From Coprococcus sp. (GTDB lineage: Bacteria > Bacillota > Clostridia > Lachnospirales > Lachnospiraceae), in the NCBI GenBank assembly GCA_017935345.1, contig JAGBHU010000016.1, forward strand, positions 186,001-250,000: DNA of 64,000 nucleotides. The letters run 5' to 3'. Shown piece by piece: positions 27,168 to 35,620 of this stretch (positions within the stretch are counted from its first letter, which is position 1; every line of letters begins with the position of its first letter). The translations under genes were made by a program, and so were the position numbers. Below the pieces are notes generated by a model, which did not search any database, had not been told where the DNA came from, and saw only the letters and a list, made by a program, of their open reading frames with translations.

Positions 27168-28013
27168 ATGAAAATATATGAGCTTATTCGTTATGGAATG
27201 AACAGACTGAAAGATTGTAACATTGCCGAGGCGGAGACGGATGCGGAGCTTTTGTGGCTGCATGTATCCCAAATGGATAAAACGAAGTTGTTGCTTGAAA
27301 AGGGGCAGGAGGCGGAGAAAGCGTTAGAACAGGAATATCTGTCACTGATAGAAAAACGGTCACAAAGAATACCATTACAGTATATCACAGGGATAGCGGG
27401 CTTTATGGGAATGGATTTTCATACGGCAAAGGATGTTTTGATACCACGTATGGATACGGAAACACTTGTGATGAAGGCACTTGAGCTTATTAAGAACTGC
27501 AAAACGGATTTTCCAAAGGTACTTGATCTGTGTTGTGGGTCAGGTTGTATCGGAATTTCTGTCAAAAAGCTTTCGGATAAATGTCACGTGACCCTTGCGG
27601 ATATATCTGATGCAGCACTTGCACTTACAAAGGAAAATGCGATGGTTCTTGGCGCTTCGTGTGATGTAATAAAAAGTGATTTATTTGAGAAGATAAATGA
27701 CAGATATGATTTTATCATTTCTAATCCGCCGTATATCGAAAGTGATGTTATAGAGAGCCTTATGCCAGAGGTAAGGAATTATGAGCCGAGATTGGCACTT
27801 GACGGAAGCAGTGACGGCTTGGTATTTTATAGAAGAATTATTTGGGATGCGGCAAAATATTTGAAGGATGATGGATATGTTTTATTTGAGATTGGGAATA
27901 ATCAGGCAGAAGATGTGCAGCACCTCCTTGTAGATGCGGGATATGACGATATTCATGTAATAAAAGATTTGTGCGGTAATGACAGAGTTGTATATGGACA
28001 CTATCGTATTTAG
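27168..28013 (+). CDS. prmC: Peptide chain release factor N5-glutamine methyltransferase
   Basis: 281 aa. An N-terminal helical domain ('YGMNRLKDCNIAEAETDAEL') is followed by a class I SAM methyltransferase fold with motif I 'VLDLCCGSGCIGIS' and the catalytic 'SNPPYIE'. The C-terminal 'LALDGSSDGLVFYR' is characteristic of PrmC. It methylates the GGQ glutamine of release factors, and its substrate gene prfA follows 91 bp downstream. Confidence 0.96.
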   Translation: MKIYELIRYGMNRLKDCNIAEAETDAELLWLHVSQMDKTKLLLEKGQEAEKALEQEYLSLIEKRSQRIPLQYITGIAGFMGMDFHTAKDVLIPRMDTETLVMKALELIKNCKTDFPKVLDLCCGSGCIGISVKKLSDKCHVTLADISDAALALTKENAMVLGASCDVIKSDLFEKINDRYDFIISNPPYIESDVIESLMPEVRNYEPRLALDGSSDGLVFYRRIIWDAAKYLKDDGYVLFEIGNNQAEDVQHLLVDAGYDDIHVIKDLCGNDRVVYGHYRI

Positions 28014-28104
28014 AAATCGTAAGTCTGAATAAAGCTCAAGTATGTAAATTGCTGTACGGGAAAATTTGTTAAGCTTAGAGAAATAGCTGTCATAGGAGGA
28101 TATT

Positions 28105-29181
28105 ATGTTTGATAAATTAGAAGAATTAGTTGATAAGCTTGATACCATCAATAATCAGTTGTCAGACCCCGATGTAGTTGGTGACCAAAAGAAATTTAGA
28201 GCTTTAATGAAGGAACAGAGTGATTTGACTCCGATTGTAGATAAATACATGGAGTATAAGAAAGCAAAAGAAACCATCGAGGACAGCCTTATGATGCTGG
28301 AAGAGGAAAGTGATGAGGAAATTCGTGAGATGGCGAAGGAAGAATTAAATGATGCAAAAGCCAGACTTGAAACGTATGAGCAGGAGCTTAAAATACTTCT
28401 TCTTCCAAAAGACCCCAATGATGATAAGAACGTCATTGTGGAGATAAGAGCAGGCGCCGGCGGGGATGAAGCGGCATTGTTTGCAGCGGAATTATACCGT
28501 ATGTATGTGCATTATGCAGAGAGCAGACGTTGGAAATGTGAGCTTGCAAGTGTGGAAGAGATTGGTATCGGTGGTATGAAATCGGTTACGTTTATGGTAA
28601 CAGGTGCAGGTGCATATTCAGTTCTCAAGTATGAAAGTGGTGTACACCGTGTACAGCGTGTGCCTGAGACGGAGTCCGGTGGACGTATTCATACCTCAAC
28701 AGCAAGCGTTGCCGTGCTGCCGGAGGCTGAAGAAATTGATGAAATCGATATACCGGAAAAGGATTATCGTATCGACGTTATGCGTGCTTCAGGAAACGGT
28801 GGACAGTGTGTCAATACTACCGATTCGGCTGTAAGACTGACACATTATCCGACTGGTATCGTTGTATACAGTCAGACCGAGAAATCACAGCTTCAGAACA
28901 AGGCAAAGGCATTTGCATTACTTCGCGCAAAGCTTCTCGACCTTGAGATGCAGAAGCGACATGATGCAGAGGCTGACCTTCGTAAGAGTCAGGTAGGAAC
29001 GGGAGACCGTTCAGAGAAAATCCGTACCTACAATTTTCCACAGGGAAGAGTAACTGACCACAGAATCGGACTTACTCTTTATAAGCTGGATAAGATTATG
29101 GACGGAGATATTCAGGAAATCATAGATGCCTGTATAGCAGCCGACCAGACAGCGAAGCTTGCTAAGATGAATGAGGAGTAG
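28105..29181 (+). CDS. prfA: Peptide chain release factor 1
   Basis: 358 aa, full length. '[20 protein letters not shown]' holds the GGQ hydrolysis motif, and '[15 protein letters not shown]' contains the RF1-type PxT stop-codon reader. It terminates at UAA and UAG. The 3' 41 bp (29141-29181) recur in degraded form exactly 900 bp downstream, suggesting that this gene end served as an insertion or recombination site. Strong ribosome site 'ataggagg'. Confidence 0.98.
   Translation: MFDKLEELVDKLDTINNQLSDPDVVGDQKKFRALMKEQSDLTPIVDKYMEYKKAKETIEDSLMMLEEESDEEIREMAKEELNDAKARLETYEQELKILLLPKDPNDDKNVIVEIRAGAGGDEAALFAAELYRMYVHYAESRRWKCELASVEEIGIGGMKSVTFMVTGAGAYSVLKYESGVHRVQRVPETESGGRIHTSTASVAVLPEAEEIDEIDIPEKDYRIDVMRASGNGGQCVNTTDSAVRLTHYPTGIVVYSQTEKSQLQNKAKAFALLRAKLLDLEMQKRHDAEADLRKSQVGTGDRSEKIRTYNFPQGRVTDHRIGLTLYKLDKIMDGDIQEIIDACIAADQTAKLAKMNEE
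29141..29181 (+). repeat. Left copy of 41-bp prfA-end direct repeat (attL-like)
   Basis: The prfA 3' end including its TAG. It matches 30041-30081 at 34 of 41 positions, with only one mismatch in the last 24 bp. Confidence 0.8.
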
Positions 29182-29238
29182 GTCAGATGGTTTGGGTTTA
29201 CCTTAAGTTGTATAATATGATATTGAGATGAGAAAATT

Positions 29239-29284
29239 AAGTGCTTTACTTTGGCTTAAAAGAGTTGAGGTAAAGTACTTTTTT
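29239..29284 (+). terminator. Terminator after prfA
   Basis: aagtgctttac (29239-29249) pairs, with one G-T, with gtaaagtactt (29270-29280), followed by TTTT. The following ~130 bp to the antitoxin are extremely AT-rich and contain no gene. Confidence 0.8.
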
Positions 29285-29421
29285 GTAAAGAAAATTCAAA
29301 AACTATTTTGGCTATTTTCATATTTTAGTATATTAACTTTATTATTCATAAAATTATATTGGATATTATATAAGTAATATGCTAATATTATATTATAAAT
29401 TTTTTTGAAAGGATGATTTTA

Positions 29422-29580
29422 ATGGCATTAGCAGAGGCAACTAAGACAACAAAATCTACTTATACAGTTAATGATGCGATGGATGTTTTGCTTGGAAAAT
29501 TAGATGATGCGATAGATGATATGGAAAAAAGCAGGGTTCAGACTATTGAAGAAGCGTGGAAGGAAATCGACAGAGTATAA
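29422..29580 (+). CDS. Probable antitoxin of a RelE/ParE-type pair, 52 aa
   Basis: ATG 29422 follows 'gaaagga'; the frame runs 52 codons to TAA 29578-29580 and the toxin starts 9 bp later. The product begins MALAEATKTTKSTYTVNDAM and continues through 'LDDAIDDMEKSRVQTIEEAW' to 'KEIDRV'. The N-terminal half is poorly structured and the rest is a helical, acidic segment typical of toxin-binding antitoxin tails; no complete ribbon-helix-helix domain is obvious, so DNA-binding autoregulation is uncertain. Size, order and spacing, not recognised homology, support the call. It lies between two prfA-end repeats. Confidence 0.7.
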   Translation: MALAEATKTTKSTYTVNDAMDVLLGKLDDAIDDMEKSRVQTIEEAWKEIDRV

Positions 29581-29589
29581 GGGGTACAG

Positions 29590-29928
29590 ATGAAAAAGCG
29601 TTATAGGGTTGTTATAGCACAAAGTGGTAAATTAGATGTCGAGAATAAGAAAAGGTATATTATTGAAACATTTAAGTATCGCAGTTATGCGGAGAAATTT
29701 TCCCAGCAGATAAAGGAAGCAGCACAGCAGCTGGATACTTTACCTTATGCATATGGAACAACAGGCTTCAGGTATCGAGGATATAATATTTATATAAAAC
29801 CACAAAGTAATCATTTATTGTTCTATACAGTAAATGAAGAAACACAGACTGTAACAGTACTTAGAGTTTTACAGGATGGAATGGATTGGGAATACATAAT
29901 TGAGCAATGGATAAAACAAAACTTTTAG
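29590..29928 (+). CDS. RelE/ParE-family toxin
   Basis: 112 aa. The fold pattern is visible: an N-terminal 'YRVVIAQSGKLDVEN' strand, a helical hairpin ('YAEKFSQQIKEAAQQLDTLP'), then strands 'GFRYRGYNIYIK', 'NHLLFYTVNEETQTVTVLRVL' and a 'DWEYI' end, as in type II ParE/RelE proteins. These act on gyrase or as ribosome-dependent mRNases; the sequence does not decide which. It is transcribed with the small upstream antitoxin. The AT-rich context and flanking prfA-end duplication point to horizontal acquisition. Confidence 0.85.
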   Translation: MKKRYRVVIAQSGKLDVENKKRYIIETFKYRSYAEKFSQQIKEAAQQLDTLPYAYGTTGFRYRGYNIYIKPQSNHLLFYTVNEETQTVTVLRVLQDGMDWEYIIEQWIKQNF

Positions 29929-30040
29929 GAAAAATAACAATGGAGTTTGTAGAAATGATAGATTAAGACAGTTAGACAATCTTCTGTGAAAGAGGCATAT
30001 ACTCTGAGTCGGCAAAGAAAGAGGTCTTTGTTCTATGCAA

Positions 30041-30081
30041 CTGGACAGATAGCAAAACTTGCTAAGCTGAATGAGGAGTAG
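30041..30081 (+). pseudogene. Duplicated prfA 3'-end fragment (attR-like)
   Basis: Reads TGQIAKLAKLNEE then TAG, against [16 protein letters not shown] in true prfA. It has 34 of 41 bases in common with 29141-29181 and lies 900 bp downstream. Upstream similarity fades quickly, so only the gene tail is present. It probably derives from a second prfA allele introduced with the toxin-antitoxin segment. Confidence 0.75.
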
Positions 30082-30143
30082 AGAAGATATGGCGTTTTTT
30101 AGATTCGGTTGAAAAAAGTGAATAGTTAAGATAAAAGTAAGTG

Positions 30144-30174
30144 CCCGATATCAGTAATCTAAACTGATATCGGG
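30144..30174. other. Hairpin without T run
   Basis: cccgatatcagt (30144-30155) and actgatatcggg (30163-30174) pair perfectly around a 7-nt loop. Neither strand has a good T tract directly after it, so terminator function is uncertain. Confidence 0.5.
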
Positions 30175-30194
30175 TATCTTGGTATATAAATATT

Positions 30195-30353
30195 TTGAGA
30201 GTATACATAATTGAAAAAGATAAGGAGATAGCATTAGGGACTGCAAAGGAAGTACTTATCTCAGAAAAGGATAGCAATGAATATTGTGATATAAGTTTCT
30301 TGTTAGATGAACCAATATGTAATAATTTGCAAAGACAACTTTTTATTTATTAA
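30195..30353 (+). CDS. Possible 52-aa ORF or gene remnant (TTG start)
   Basis: The frame TTG 30195 to TAA 30351-30353 gives MRVYIIEKDKEIALGTAKEV... ending LQRQLFIY, which has coding-like composition but no clear ribosome site. I do not recognise it. It may be the remnant of a gene brought in beside the toxin-antitoxin pair. The stretch 30082-30605 otherwise contains no supported gene. Confidence 0.25.
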   Translation: MRVYIIEKDKEIALGTAKEVLISEKDSNEYCDISFLLDEPICNNLQRQLFIY

Positions 30354-30531
30354 ATTTTATCATGAAAAGAAACCAAATAGAGTGGAGAGGGATATATATG
30401 CTAGATAATAGATTTAGGTAATAAGCAAATGGACAAGGGAAAAGCGAAGTTATTTATTTTATAAAAAAGATATTCATAAAAGAAATGTACAATTAACTGA
30501 AAAAGTATGATATAAAATAATAAGATTAAGA

Positions 30532-30588
30532 AATCCCCCTGCGTAGGGGATTGCTTGTTACGCTGCTTAACATTGTAGAATGAGCAGT
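30532..30588 (+). promoter_or_regulatory. Two-hairpin leader upstream of the MerR gene
   Basis: aatcccc/ggggatt (30532-30552) is followed by cgctgct/agcagtg (about 30561-30588), ending just before the ribosome site aaggaggtg. An AT-rich tatgatataaaat (about 30507-30519) could be its -10. Sequestration of the site is not obvious; the role is unknown. Confidence 0.35.
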
Positions 30589-30605
30589 GTAAGGAGGTGA
30601 AAGCT

Positions 30606-31343
30606 ATGTCAAAATATACAACAGGAGAAATTGCAAAGCTCTGTGGCGTATCGGTCAGAACGGTTCAATATTACGACACAAGAAATATTTTAGTGCCAAG
30701 TGAGCTCAGTGAAGGAGGCAGACGACTTTATTCGGATGAAGATTTGCAAAAAATGAAAATCATTTGTTTTTTGCGGGAAGTCGGTCTGTCGATTAACAGC
30801 ATCGGTGAACTTCTTTCTGAAGAAGACCCCGGCAGTGTTATTTCGATTTTACTTGAGCAGCATGAGAAGGTTTTGTGTGAGGAAATTGAGGAGCGCCAAT
30901 CCAAATTAAATATGCTGGAGCAGATGAAGCATGAGTTAAAAGGTGTTGAGCCTGAGAATTTCTCTGTAAAATCTATCGGGGATATAGCTTATATTATGGA
31001 AAACAAGAAAAAACTAAAAATAGTGCGAATAATTATGGTAGTAATTGGTATCGTGATGGATATCATTGAGCTGGCAACATTAATTTTGTGGATTAGAAAG
31101 GGTATATGGTGGCCGTTTGCGTCAAGTATGGCATTGGAGGTAATTATGGGGATTTTAATTTCTATATATTATTATAGGGCAACAGCATATATCTGTCCAA
31201 AATGCCATACGATATTCAAGCCATCTTTTAAAGAAGTACTTTTTGCCGCTCATACACCAAAAACCAGAAAACTGACATGCACCTGCTGTAAGCATAAAAG
31301 TTTTTGTGTAGAGGTGTATGATGAAGGGATAGAACGCACATAA
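30606..31343 (+). CDS. Membrane-anchored MerR-family regulator
   Basis: 245 aa from ATG 30606, following 'aaggaggtg'. The N-terminal MerR winged helix ('YTTGEIAKLCGVSVRTVQYYD', then 'GRRLYSDEDLQKMKII') is followed by a coiled-coil dimerisation helix (~75-120). It continues into two transmembrane helices (~140-160 and ~170-190) and a C-terminal zinc-ribbon-like end ('ICPKCHTIF'...'CTCCKH'). A MerR protein with membrane and Cys modules is unusual and suggests sensing at the membrane. It precedes a DUF4342 protein and a two-component system on the same strand. Confidence 0.85.
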   Translation: MSKYTTGEIAKLCGVSVRTVQYYDTRNILVPSELSEGGRRLYSDEDLQKMKIICFLREVGLSINSIGELLSEEDPGSVISILLEQHEKVLCEEIEERQSKLNMLEQMKHELKGVEPENFSVKSIGDIAYIMENKKKLKIVRIIMVVIGIVMDIIELATLILWIRKGIWWPFASSMALEVIMGILISIYYYRATAYICPKCHTIFKPSFKEVLFAAHTPKTRKLTCTCCKHKSFCVEVYDEGIERT

Positions 31344-31371
31344 AAAGATGAAAAAAGTGCCTGTTTGTGCA

Positions 31372-31392
31372 TTTTTAATCTGTTTTTAATCT
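31372..31392 (+). promoter_or_regulatory. 11-bp tandem direct repeat, candidate OmpR-type operator
   Basis: tttttaatctg (31372-31382) is followed at once by tttttaatct (31383-31392), an 11-bp period as in PhoB/OmpR-class boxes. A -10-like taagat lies at about 31422-31427, upstream of the DUF4342-regulator-kinase genes. Confidence 0.4.
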
Positions 31393-31487
31393 TTCTCACA
31401 TTTTAGATTAATTTTAGCCTGATAAGATAAGGCTACAAGTTGAGGAAAGCTTGGTAGTGAAAGTTAAAATCAGAAAGGAAGAAAAAT

Positions 31488-32027
31488 ATGGAAAAATTAG
31501 AAAAAGTAGAGAAAATCAGAGAGAAAACAGGTGTCAGTTATGATGATGCAAAGAATGCACTGGAGGCATGTGAGTATGATGTGCTGGATGCCATTATCTA
31601 TTTGGAGAAGCTTGGAAAGATAGCAGAACCGAAGACAGCAAGCTATACAACAACACCGGAACAGACAGCATCAGATGAATTTGTAAAGGCACAGCAGACC
31701 TATCAGGAGGATTGCAAAAAGCAGTCATTCGGACAGGTAGTTGACAAGTTTCTGCACTGGTGTGGAAAAATTCTTAAGAAGAGTCTGAATACAAAGTTTG
31801 TTGTGCTGCACCATGACGAGCAGGCTGCGGAAATACCTGTGCTGGCGCTCGTGCTGCTTCTGATATTCGCATTTTGGGTTACACTTCCATTGATGGTTAT
31901 CGGATTGTTTTTTGACTTTAAATATCATTTTCACGGAGTCGATAAAGTGACGATTGATTTGAATGAAATGTGTGATAAAGCTTCAGATGCCTGCGGAACC
32001 ATCAAGCAGGACATCAAGAATGACTAA
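31488..32027 (+). CDS. DUF4342 domain protein with UBA-like N terminus
   Basis: 179 aa. The N terminus 'KIREKTGVSYDDAKNALEACEYDVLDAIIYLE' is a UBA/TS-N-like three-helix motif as in EF-Ts. A polar linker follows, and a transmembrane helix ('ALVLLLIFAFWVTLPLMVIGLFF', ~122-145) precedes a short amphipathic tail. This is the DUF4342 arrangement, in which the C-terminal part resembles membrane-regulatory proteins. It lies between the membrane MerR gene and a response regulator and is likely part of the same envelope-response unit. Biochemical function unknown. Confidence 0.8.
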   Translation: MEKLEKVEKIREKTGVSYDDAKNALEACEYDVLDAIIYLEKLGKIAEPKTASYTTTPEQTASDEFVKAQQTYQEDCKKQSFGQVVDKFLHWCGKILKKSLNTKFVVLHHDEQAAEIPVLALVLLLIFAFWVTLPLMVIGLFFDFKYHFHGVDKVTIDLNEMCDKASDACGTIKQDIKND

Positions 32028-32117
32028 TGAATAGCTGATGGTTCAATAGATGGATGAATAGCAGTCCGATAAAGTATCGTATAGTCTGACTGGAAACAGG
32101 TGTTGCAAAGGTGGTAA

Positions 32118-32804
32118 ATGATGAGTAAGGTTTTAATCGTTGAAGATGAAGTGAAAATAGCAAGATTTGTGGAGCTTGAGCTGATACATGAGGGGAATGA
32201 GGTAGTCAAAGCATTTGACGGCAGAAGTGGTCTTGAGTTGGCACTTGAAAAGGATTTTGATTTGATATTGCTTGATGTAATGCTTCCGAAATTAAACGGA
32301 CTGGAAGTGCTACGAAGGCTCAGACTCGAAAAAGAAACGCCGGTTATCCTGCTGACTGCAAGAGATGCGGTGATGGATAAGGTATCGGGACTTGATGCCG
32401 GAGCAGACGATTATATTACGAAACCATTTGCAATAGAGGAGCTGCTGGCACGTATTCGTGTTGCACTGAAGAAGCGTGGCGGCAGTCCTGTTGCCAATAA
32501 TTTTATGGAGATTAAGGGAGTAAGGCTTGATGAGGACAGACATGAGGTTACTGTGCAGGGGAATTCCGTTGTGCTTACAAATCGTGAGTTTGAACTCCTG
32601 AAAGCATTGATGAAGAACAAGAATATCGTCTTAGACCGCGATAAACTGATGAATGATGTTTGTGGATATGATTATGTGGGTGAGACCAATATCATAGATG
32701 TTTATGTAAGGTATCTTCGCACAAAAATTGACGACAGATATGGAATTAAACTGATTTCTACCGTGCGAGGGGTAGGTTATGTAATAAAGGACAATGTATC
32801 ATGA
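32118..32804 (+). CDS. OmpR/PhoB-family response regulator
   Basis: 228 aa; ATG-ATG at 32118 and 32121 are equivalent starts after 'aaaggtgg'. The receiver domain (1-118) has acidic Glu9-Asp10 and phosphoacceptor Asp53 in 'LILLDVMLPK', then Thr and Lys in 'LTARD' and 'YITKPF'. The winged-helix effector domain (~128-226) ends 'STVRGVGYVIKD'. Its stop overlaps the kinase start by 4 bp (ATGA), so the two are cotranslated. Target genes probably include its own operon, given the 11-bp repeat at 31372-31392. Confidence 0.95.
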   Translation: MMSKVLIVEDEVKIARFVELELIHEGNEVVKAFDGRSGLELALEKDFDLILLDVMLPKLNGLEVLRRLRLEKETPVILLTARDAVMDKVSGLDAGADDYITKPFAIEELLARIRVALKKRGGSPVANNFMEIKGVRLDEDRHEVTVQGNSVVLTNREFELLKALMKNKNIVLDRDKLMNDVCGYDYVGETNIIDVYVRYLRTKIDDRYGIKLISTVRGVGYVIKDNVS

Positions 32805-34054
32805 ACGAAATAAAGAAGACGACGTCCATCGCAAGGCGGATTAATACCGATTTTTGGTTTAAGCGGCTTGGTTCGACGATTGGATTTGATATCATTTTAA
32901 TTGTATTGATAGGGTTTGCATATATCTGGTGGTGTCACGACCAGATTCCGGGAGGTTATCAATATGGAGAGGTTTGGAGTTTTACCGGAAATTCCATAAT
33001 GGATATGGTATATCATATAACTTCCGTAAATGGAAAGGTGTATAGCTTTGCGGCAAATGAATTTATCTCATATGTACTGCCGCCTTTTGTTGTTTTACTG
33101 ATATTAGAATTGTTCAATCTGTTTTTTGCACTTTTTCATACAGGAGAAATCCGCAGAAAGTTAAAACCACTGAATGATTTGGCTGAACGTGCAGAGCAGC
33201 TTAGTTCCATACCGCTTGATAACGCGGAGCAGCTTGCCCATTTGGAACAGGCTATATCAAAAGTATCACCTGATTCTAAGGAGATAAAGGTTAAGACGGG
33301 AGATAAGGATTTGCAGAGTATAGAGGTGGCACTTAACAATCTGCTTTTTCGTATGCAGGAAACCCAAAAGCAGCAGGCGAGATTTATTTCCGATGCATCA
33401 CACGAGCTTAGAACACCGATATCTGTTATACAGGGATATGTTAATATGCTTGACCGTTGGGGCAAGGAGGATGAAACGGTCCTTAATGAATCCATAGAGG
33501 CATTAAAACATGAGTCAGACCATATGAAGGAGCTGATTGAACAACTGCTTTTCCTTGCAAGAGGCGACAGCGGAAGAAATACCCTTAGAAAAGTTGAAGT
33601 GAATCTGGCAGATGTAATGCAGGAAGTGTGGGAGGAATCCATTATGATTGATGAAAAGCATGTGTATGAGCTGAAACTTCCACAGGAGGGGAATGCAACC
33701 ATACAGGGTGATATTGCCATGATGAAGCAGTCGATTCGTATCTTTGTACAAAATGCCGCAAAATATTCAAATGACGGTGATACGATTACACTTGCCGTAA
33801 AATGTGAAGATGGCAAGATATCCTATATGATACAGGATGAAGGCATTGGTATTATGGAGTCGGATGTACTTCATATATTTGAACGCTTTTATCGTTCCGA
33901 CCAGGCCCGTTCAGGAGAAACGGGCGGCTCAGGACTTGGACTTTCTATAGCAAAATGGATTATTGATGCCCATGACGGAGTAATAGATGTTTTGTCCAGA
34001 CCGGAATTTGGAACCAGATTTACTGTTACATTTAATAAAAAGTATATAAAATAA
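32801..34054 (+). CDS. Sensor histidine kinase of the two-component pair
   Basis: 417 aa. Two transmembrane helices (~28-44 and ~92-112) flank a short ~50-residue extracellular loop. HAMP-like linker, then H box 'ISDASHELRTPISVI' with His201, N box 'FVQNAAKYSNDG', and G boxes 'DEGIGI' and 'GGSGLGLSIAKWI'. The short sensor loop is of the intramembrane or envelope-stress kind. It overlaps the response regulator start by 4 bp. The signal is not known; neighbouring MerR and DUF4342 membrane proteins are plausible partners. Confidence 0.95.
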   Translation: MNEIKKTTSIARRINTDFWFKRLGSTIGFDIILIVLIGFAYIWWCHDQIPGGYQYGEVWSFTGNSIMDMVYHITSVNGKVYSFAANEFISYVLPPFVVLLILELFNLFFALFHTGEIRRKLKPLNDLAERAEQLSSIPLDNAEQLAHLEQAISKVSPDSKEIKVKTGDKDLQSIEVALNNLLFRMQETQKQQARFISDASHELRTPISVIQGYVNMLDRWGKEDETVLNESIEALKHESDHMKELIEQLLFLARGDSGRNTLRKVEVNLADVMQEVWEESIMIDEKHVYELKLPQEGNATIQGDIAMMKQSIRIFVQNAAKYSNDGDTITLAVKCEDGKISYMIQDEGIGIMESDVLHIFERFYRSDQARSGETGGSGLGLSIAKWIIDAHDGVIDVLSRPEFGTRFTVTFNKKYIK

Positions 34055-34154
34055 GAATTTTGCGAGTGAAGTCTTTATTTTATATACTTTTTTGTTTGTA
34101 TATTTTGTGTTATACTCTACGCGTGAGAATTGATGTGTGAAGGAGGACAACAAT

Positions 34155-34499
34155 ATGCCATTTATTGATTCAAAGGTAAGTATCAGTATTACGAAGGAAC
34201 AGGAAGAGACCTTGAAGAGTAGGCTTGGAGCAGCAATAGCAATTATTCCGGGCAAAAGTGAAAGCTGGCTTATGACAGGTTTTGAAGATAATTATCATTT
34301 ATATTTTCGCGGAGATGACAGTCGACCTGCTGCATTTATAGAGGTAAAAGTATATGGAAGGGAAAATCCGTCTGCCTTTGATGCGTTAACTGCAGAGATT
34401 ACAAAGATATTTGGTGAGGTTTTGGGAATAGAGGCAGACCATATCTATGTCAAATATGAGGCTGTAAGTTGTTGGGGCTGGAACGGAGGTAATTTCTAG
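34155..34499 (+). CDS. MIF-superfamily (phenylpyruvate tautomerase-like) protein
   Basis: 114 aa from ATG 34155 after 'gaaggaggac'. The product starts M-P-F-I, placing the catalytic Pro at position 2 (Pro1 after Met removal), as required for tautomerases of the MIF superfamily. Later motifs 'SAFDALTAEITKIFGEVLGI' and 'HIYVKYEAVSCWGWNG' fit MIF. The biological substrate in bacteria is unclear. The next gene begins one base after its stop, so the two are coupled. Confidence 0.85.
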   Translation: MPFIDSKVSISITKEQEETLKSRLGAAIAIIPGKSESWLMTGFEDNYHLYFRGDDSRPAAFIEVKVYGRENPSAFDALTAEITKIFGEVLGIEADHIYVKYEAVSCWGWNGGNF

Positions 34500-35390
34500 T
34501 TGGCATTAAGTGGAAAAATTCGTAATATAATTCAAACTTTAAAATGGACGAATTTCATTTTTCTAACGATAGCAGGTATTATTAATGCTTTTGGTGTCAT
34601 TATGTTTTTGGCTCCGGTAAAGCTTTATGACAGCGGAATATCAGGTACGGCAATGCTGATATCACAGGAAACGCCGGAGTGGTGCAGTCTTTCTCTGATA
34701 TTGATATTGCTGAATATACCGATTTTTATACTTGGTTTCAAAAAACAGGGAGCAAAATTTACAATCTTTTCAGTTTATACAGTTGTTGTCTATTCCTTAG
34801 TGGCATGGATTATTACAGATATACTGCCTGTTGATGTAAGCATCGTATCGCCACTTGCAGGAAGTGATTTATTTCTCTGTGCAATATTTGGAGGAATTGT
34901 ATCAGGCTGTGGAAGCGGTTTAGCTGTCCGGTTTGGCGGTGCCATAGACGGAGTAGACGTATTGGCAGTCATGTTCTCAAAAAAACTGGGCGTCAGCTTC
35001 GGTACCTTTGTTATGGGATATAACGTACTATTGTATGTTATCTGCGGTTTTGTAATTAATAGCTGGATACTTCCGCTTTACTCCATCGTTACATATGCGG
35101 CAGCCCTGAAAACGGTTGATTTCTTTGTAGAAGGCTTTGACCGGTCGAAGGCAGCATATATTATCACGACAAAGCCGGAGGCAGTTTGTAAGGCTTTGTC
35201 AGAGGAATTTGAGAATGGAATTACAATGATACCTGCAAAGGGCTATTACTCCAATACAGATAAGACCATGATATACTTTAATGTCAATCGGTTTCAAGTG
35301 GGTAAAATGAAAAATCTTGTACATGATATTGATGCGAAGGCATATATATCCATAAGTGACGTAGCGGATATATTTCCTGCCAATATGTAA
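34500..35390 (+). CDS. YitT family membrane protein (DUF161 + DUF2179)
   Basis: 296 aa with a TTG start directly after the tautomerase stop; 'ggagg' lies 10 nt upstream inside that gene. Five to six transmembrane helices make up the YitT domain ('INAFGVIMFLAPVKLYDSG', 'SGCGSGLAVRFGGAIDGVDVL'), followed by a cytosolic DUF2179 domain (~205-290, 'GFDRSKAAYIITTKP'). The function is unknown; the YitT domain is thought to be transporter-like. A clear terminator follows. Confidence 0.9.
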   Translation: MALSGKIRNIIQTLKWTNFIFLTIAGIINAFGVIMFLAPVKLYDSGISGTAMLISQETPEWCSLSLILILLNIPIFILGFKKQGAKFTIFSVYTVVVYSLVAWIITDILPVDVSIVSPLAGSDLFLCAIFGGIVSGCGSGLAVRFGGAIDGVDVLAVMFSKKLGVSFGTFVMGYNVLLYVICGFVINSWILPLYSIVTYAAALKTVDFFVEGFDRSKAAYIITTKPEAVCKALSEEFENGITMIPAKGYYSNTDKTMIYFNVNRFQVGKMKNLVHDIDAKAYISISDVADIFPANM

Positions 35391-35468
35391 AGCATCAGGC
35401 TTGGCCGGCAACGAACAAAGAGGCATTTGCCAAAATCTGAATAAAAGACATAAAAACGATAAAAATGT

Positions 35469-35498
35469 AAGGAAAATGATATACCATTTTCCTTTTTT
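35469..35498 (+). terminator. Terminator after the YitT gene
   Basis: aaggaaaatg (35469-35478) pairs with cattttcctt (35485-35494), followed by a T run. Confidence 0.9.
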
Positions 35499-35620
35499 AT
35501 TTGAAAATAGATTCACAGGATAATTTCCATGAAATCGAATAAAAGGAGGGCTGTGAATATTAAAGATACCTTGTAGTACGTGTAAAACAGGTAATGAATT
35601 CAGAAGAAAGGAAGAATCAT

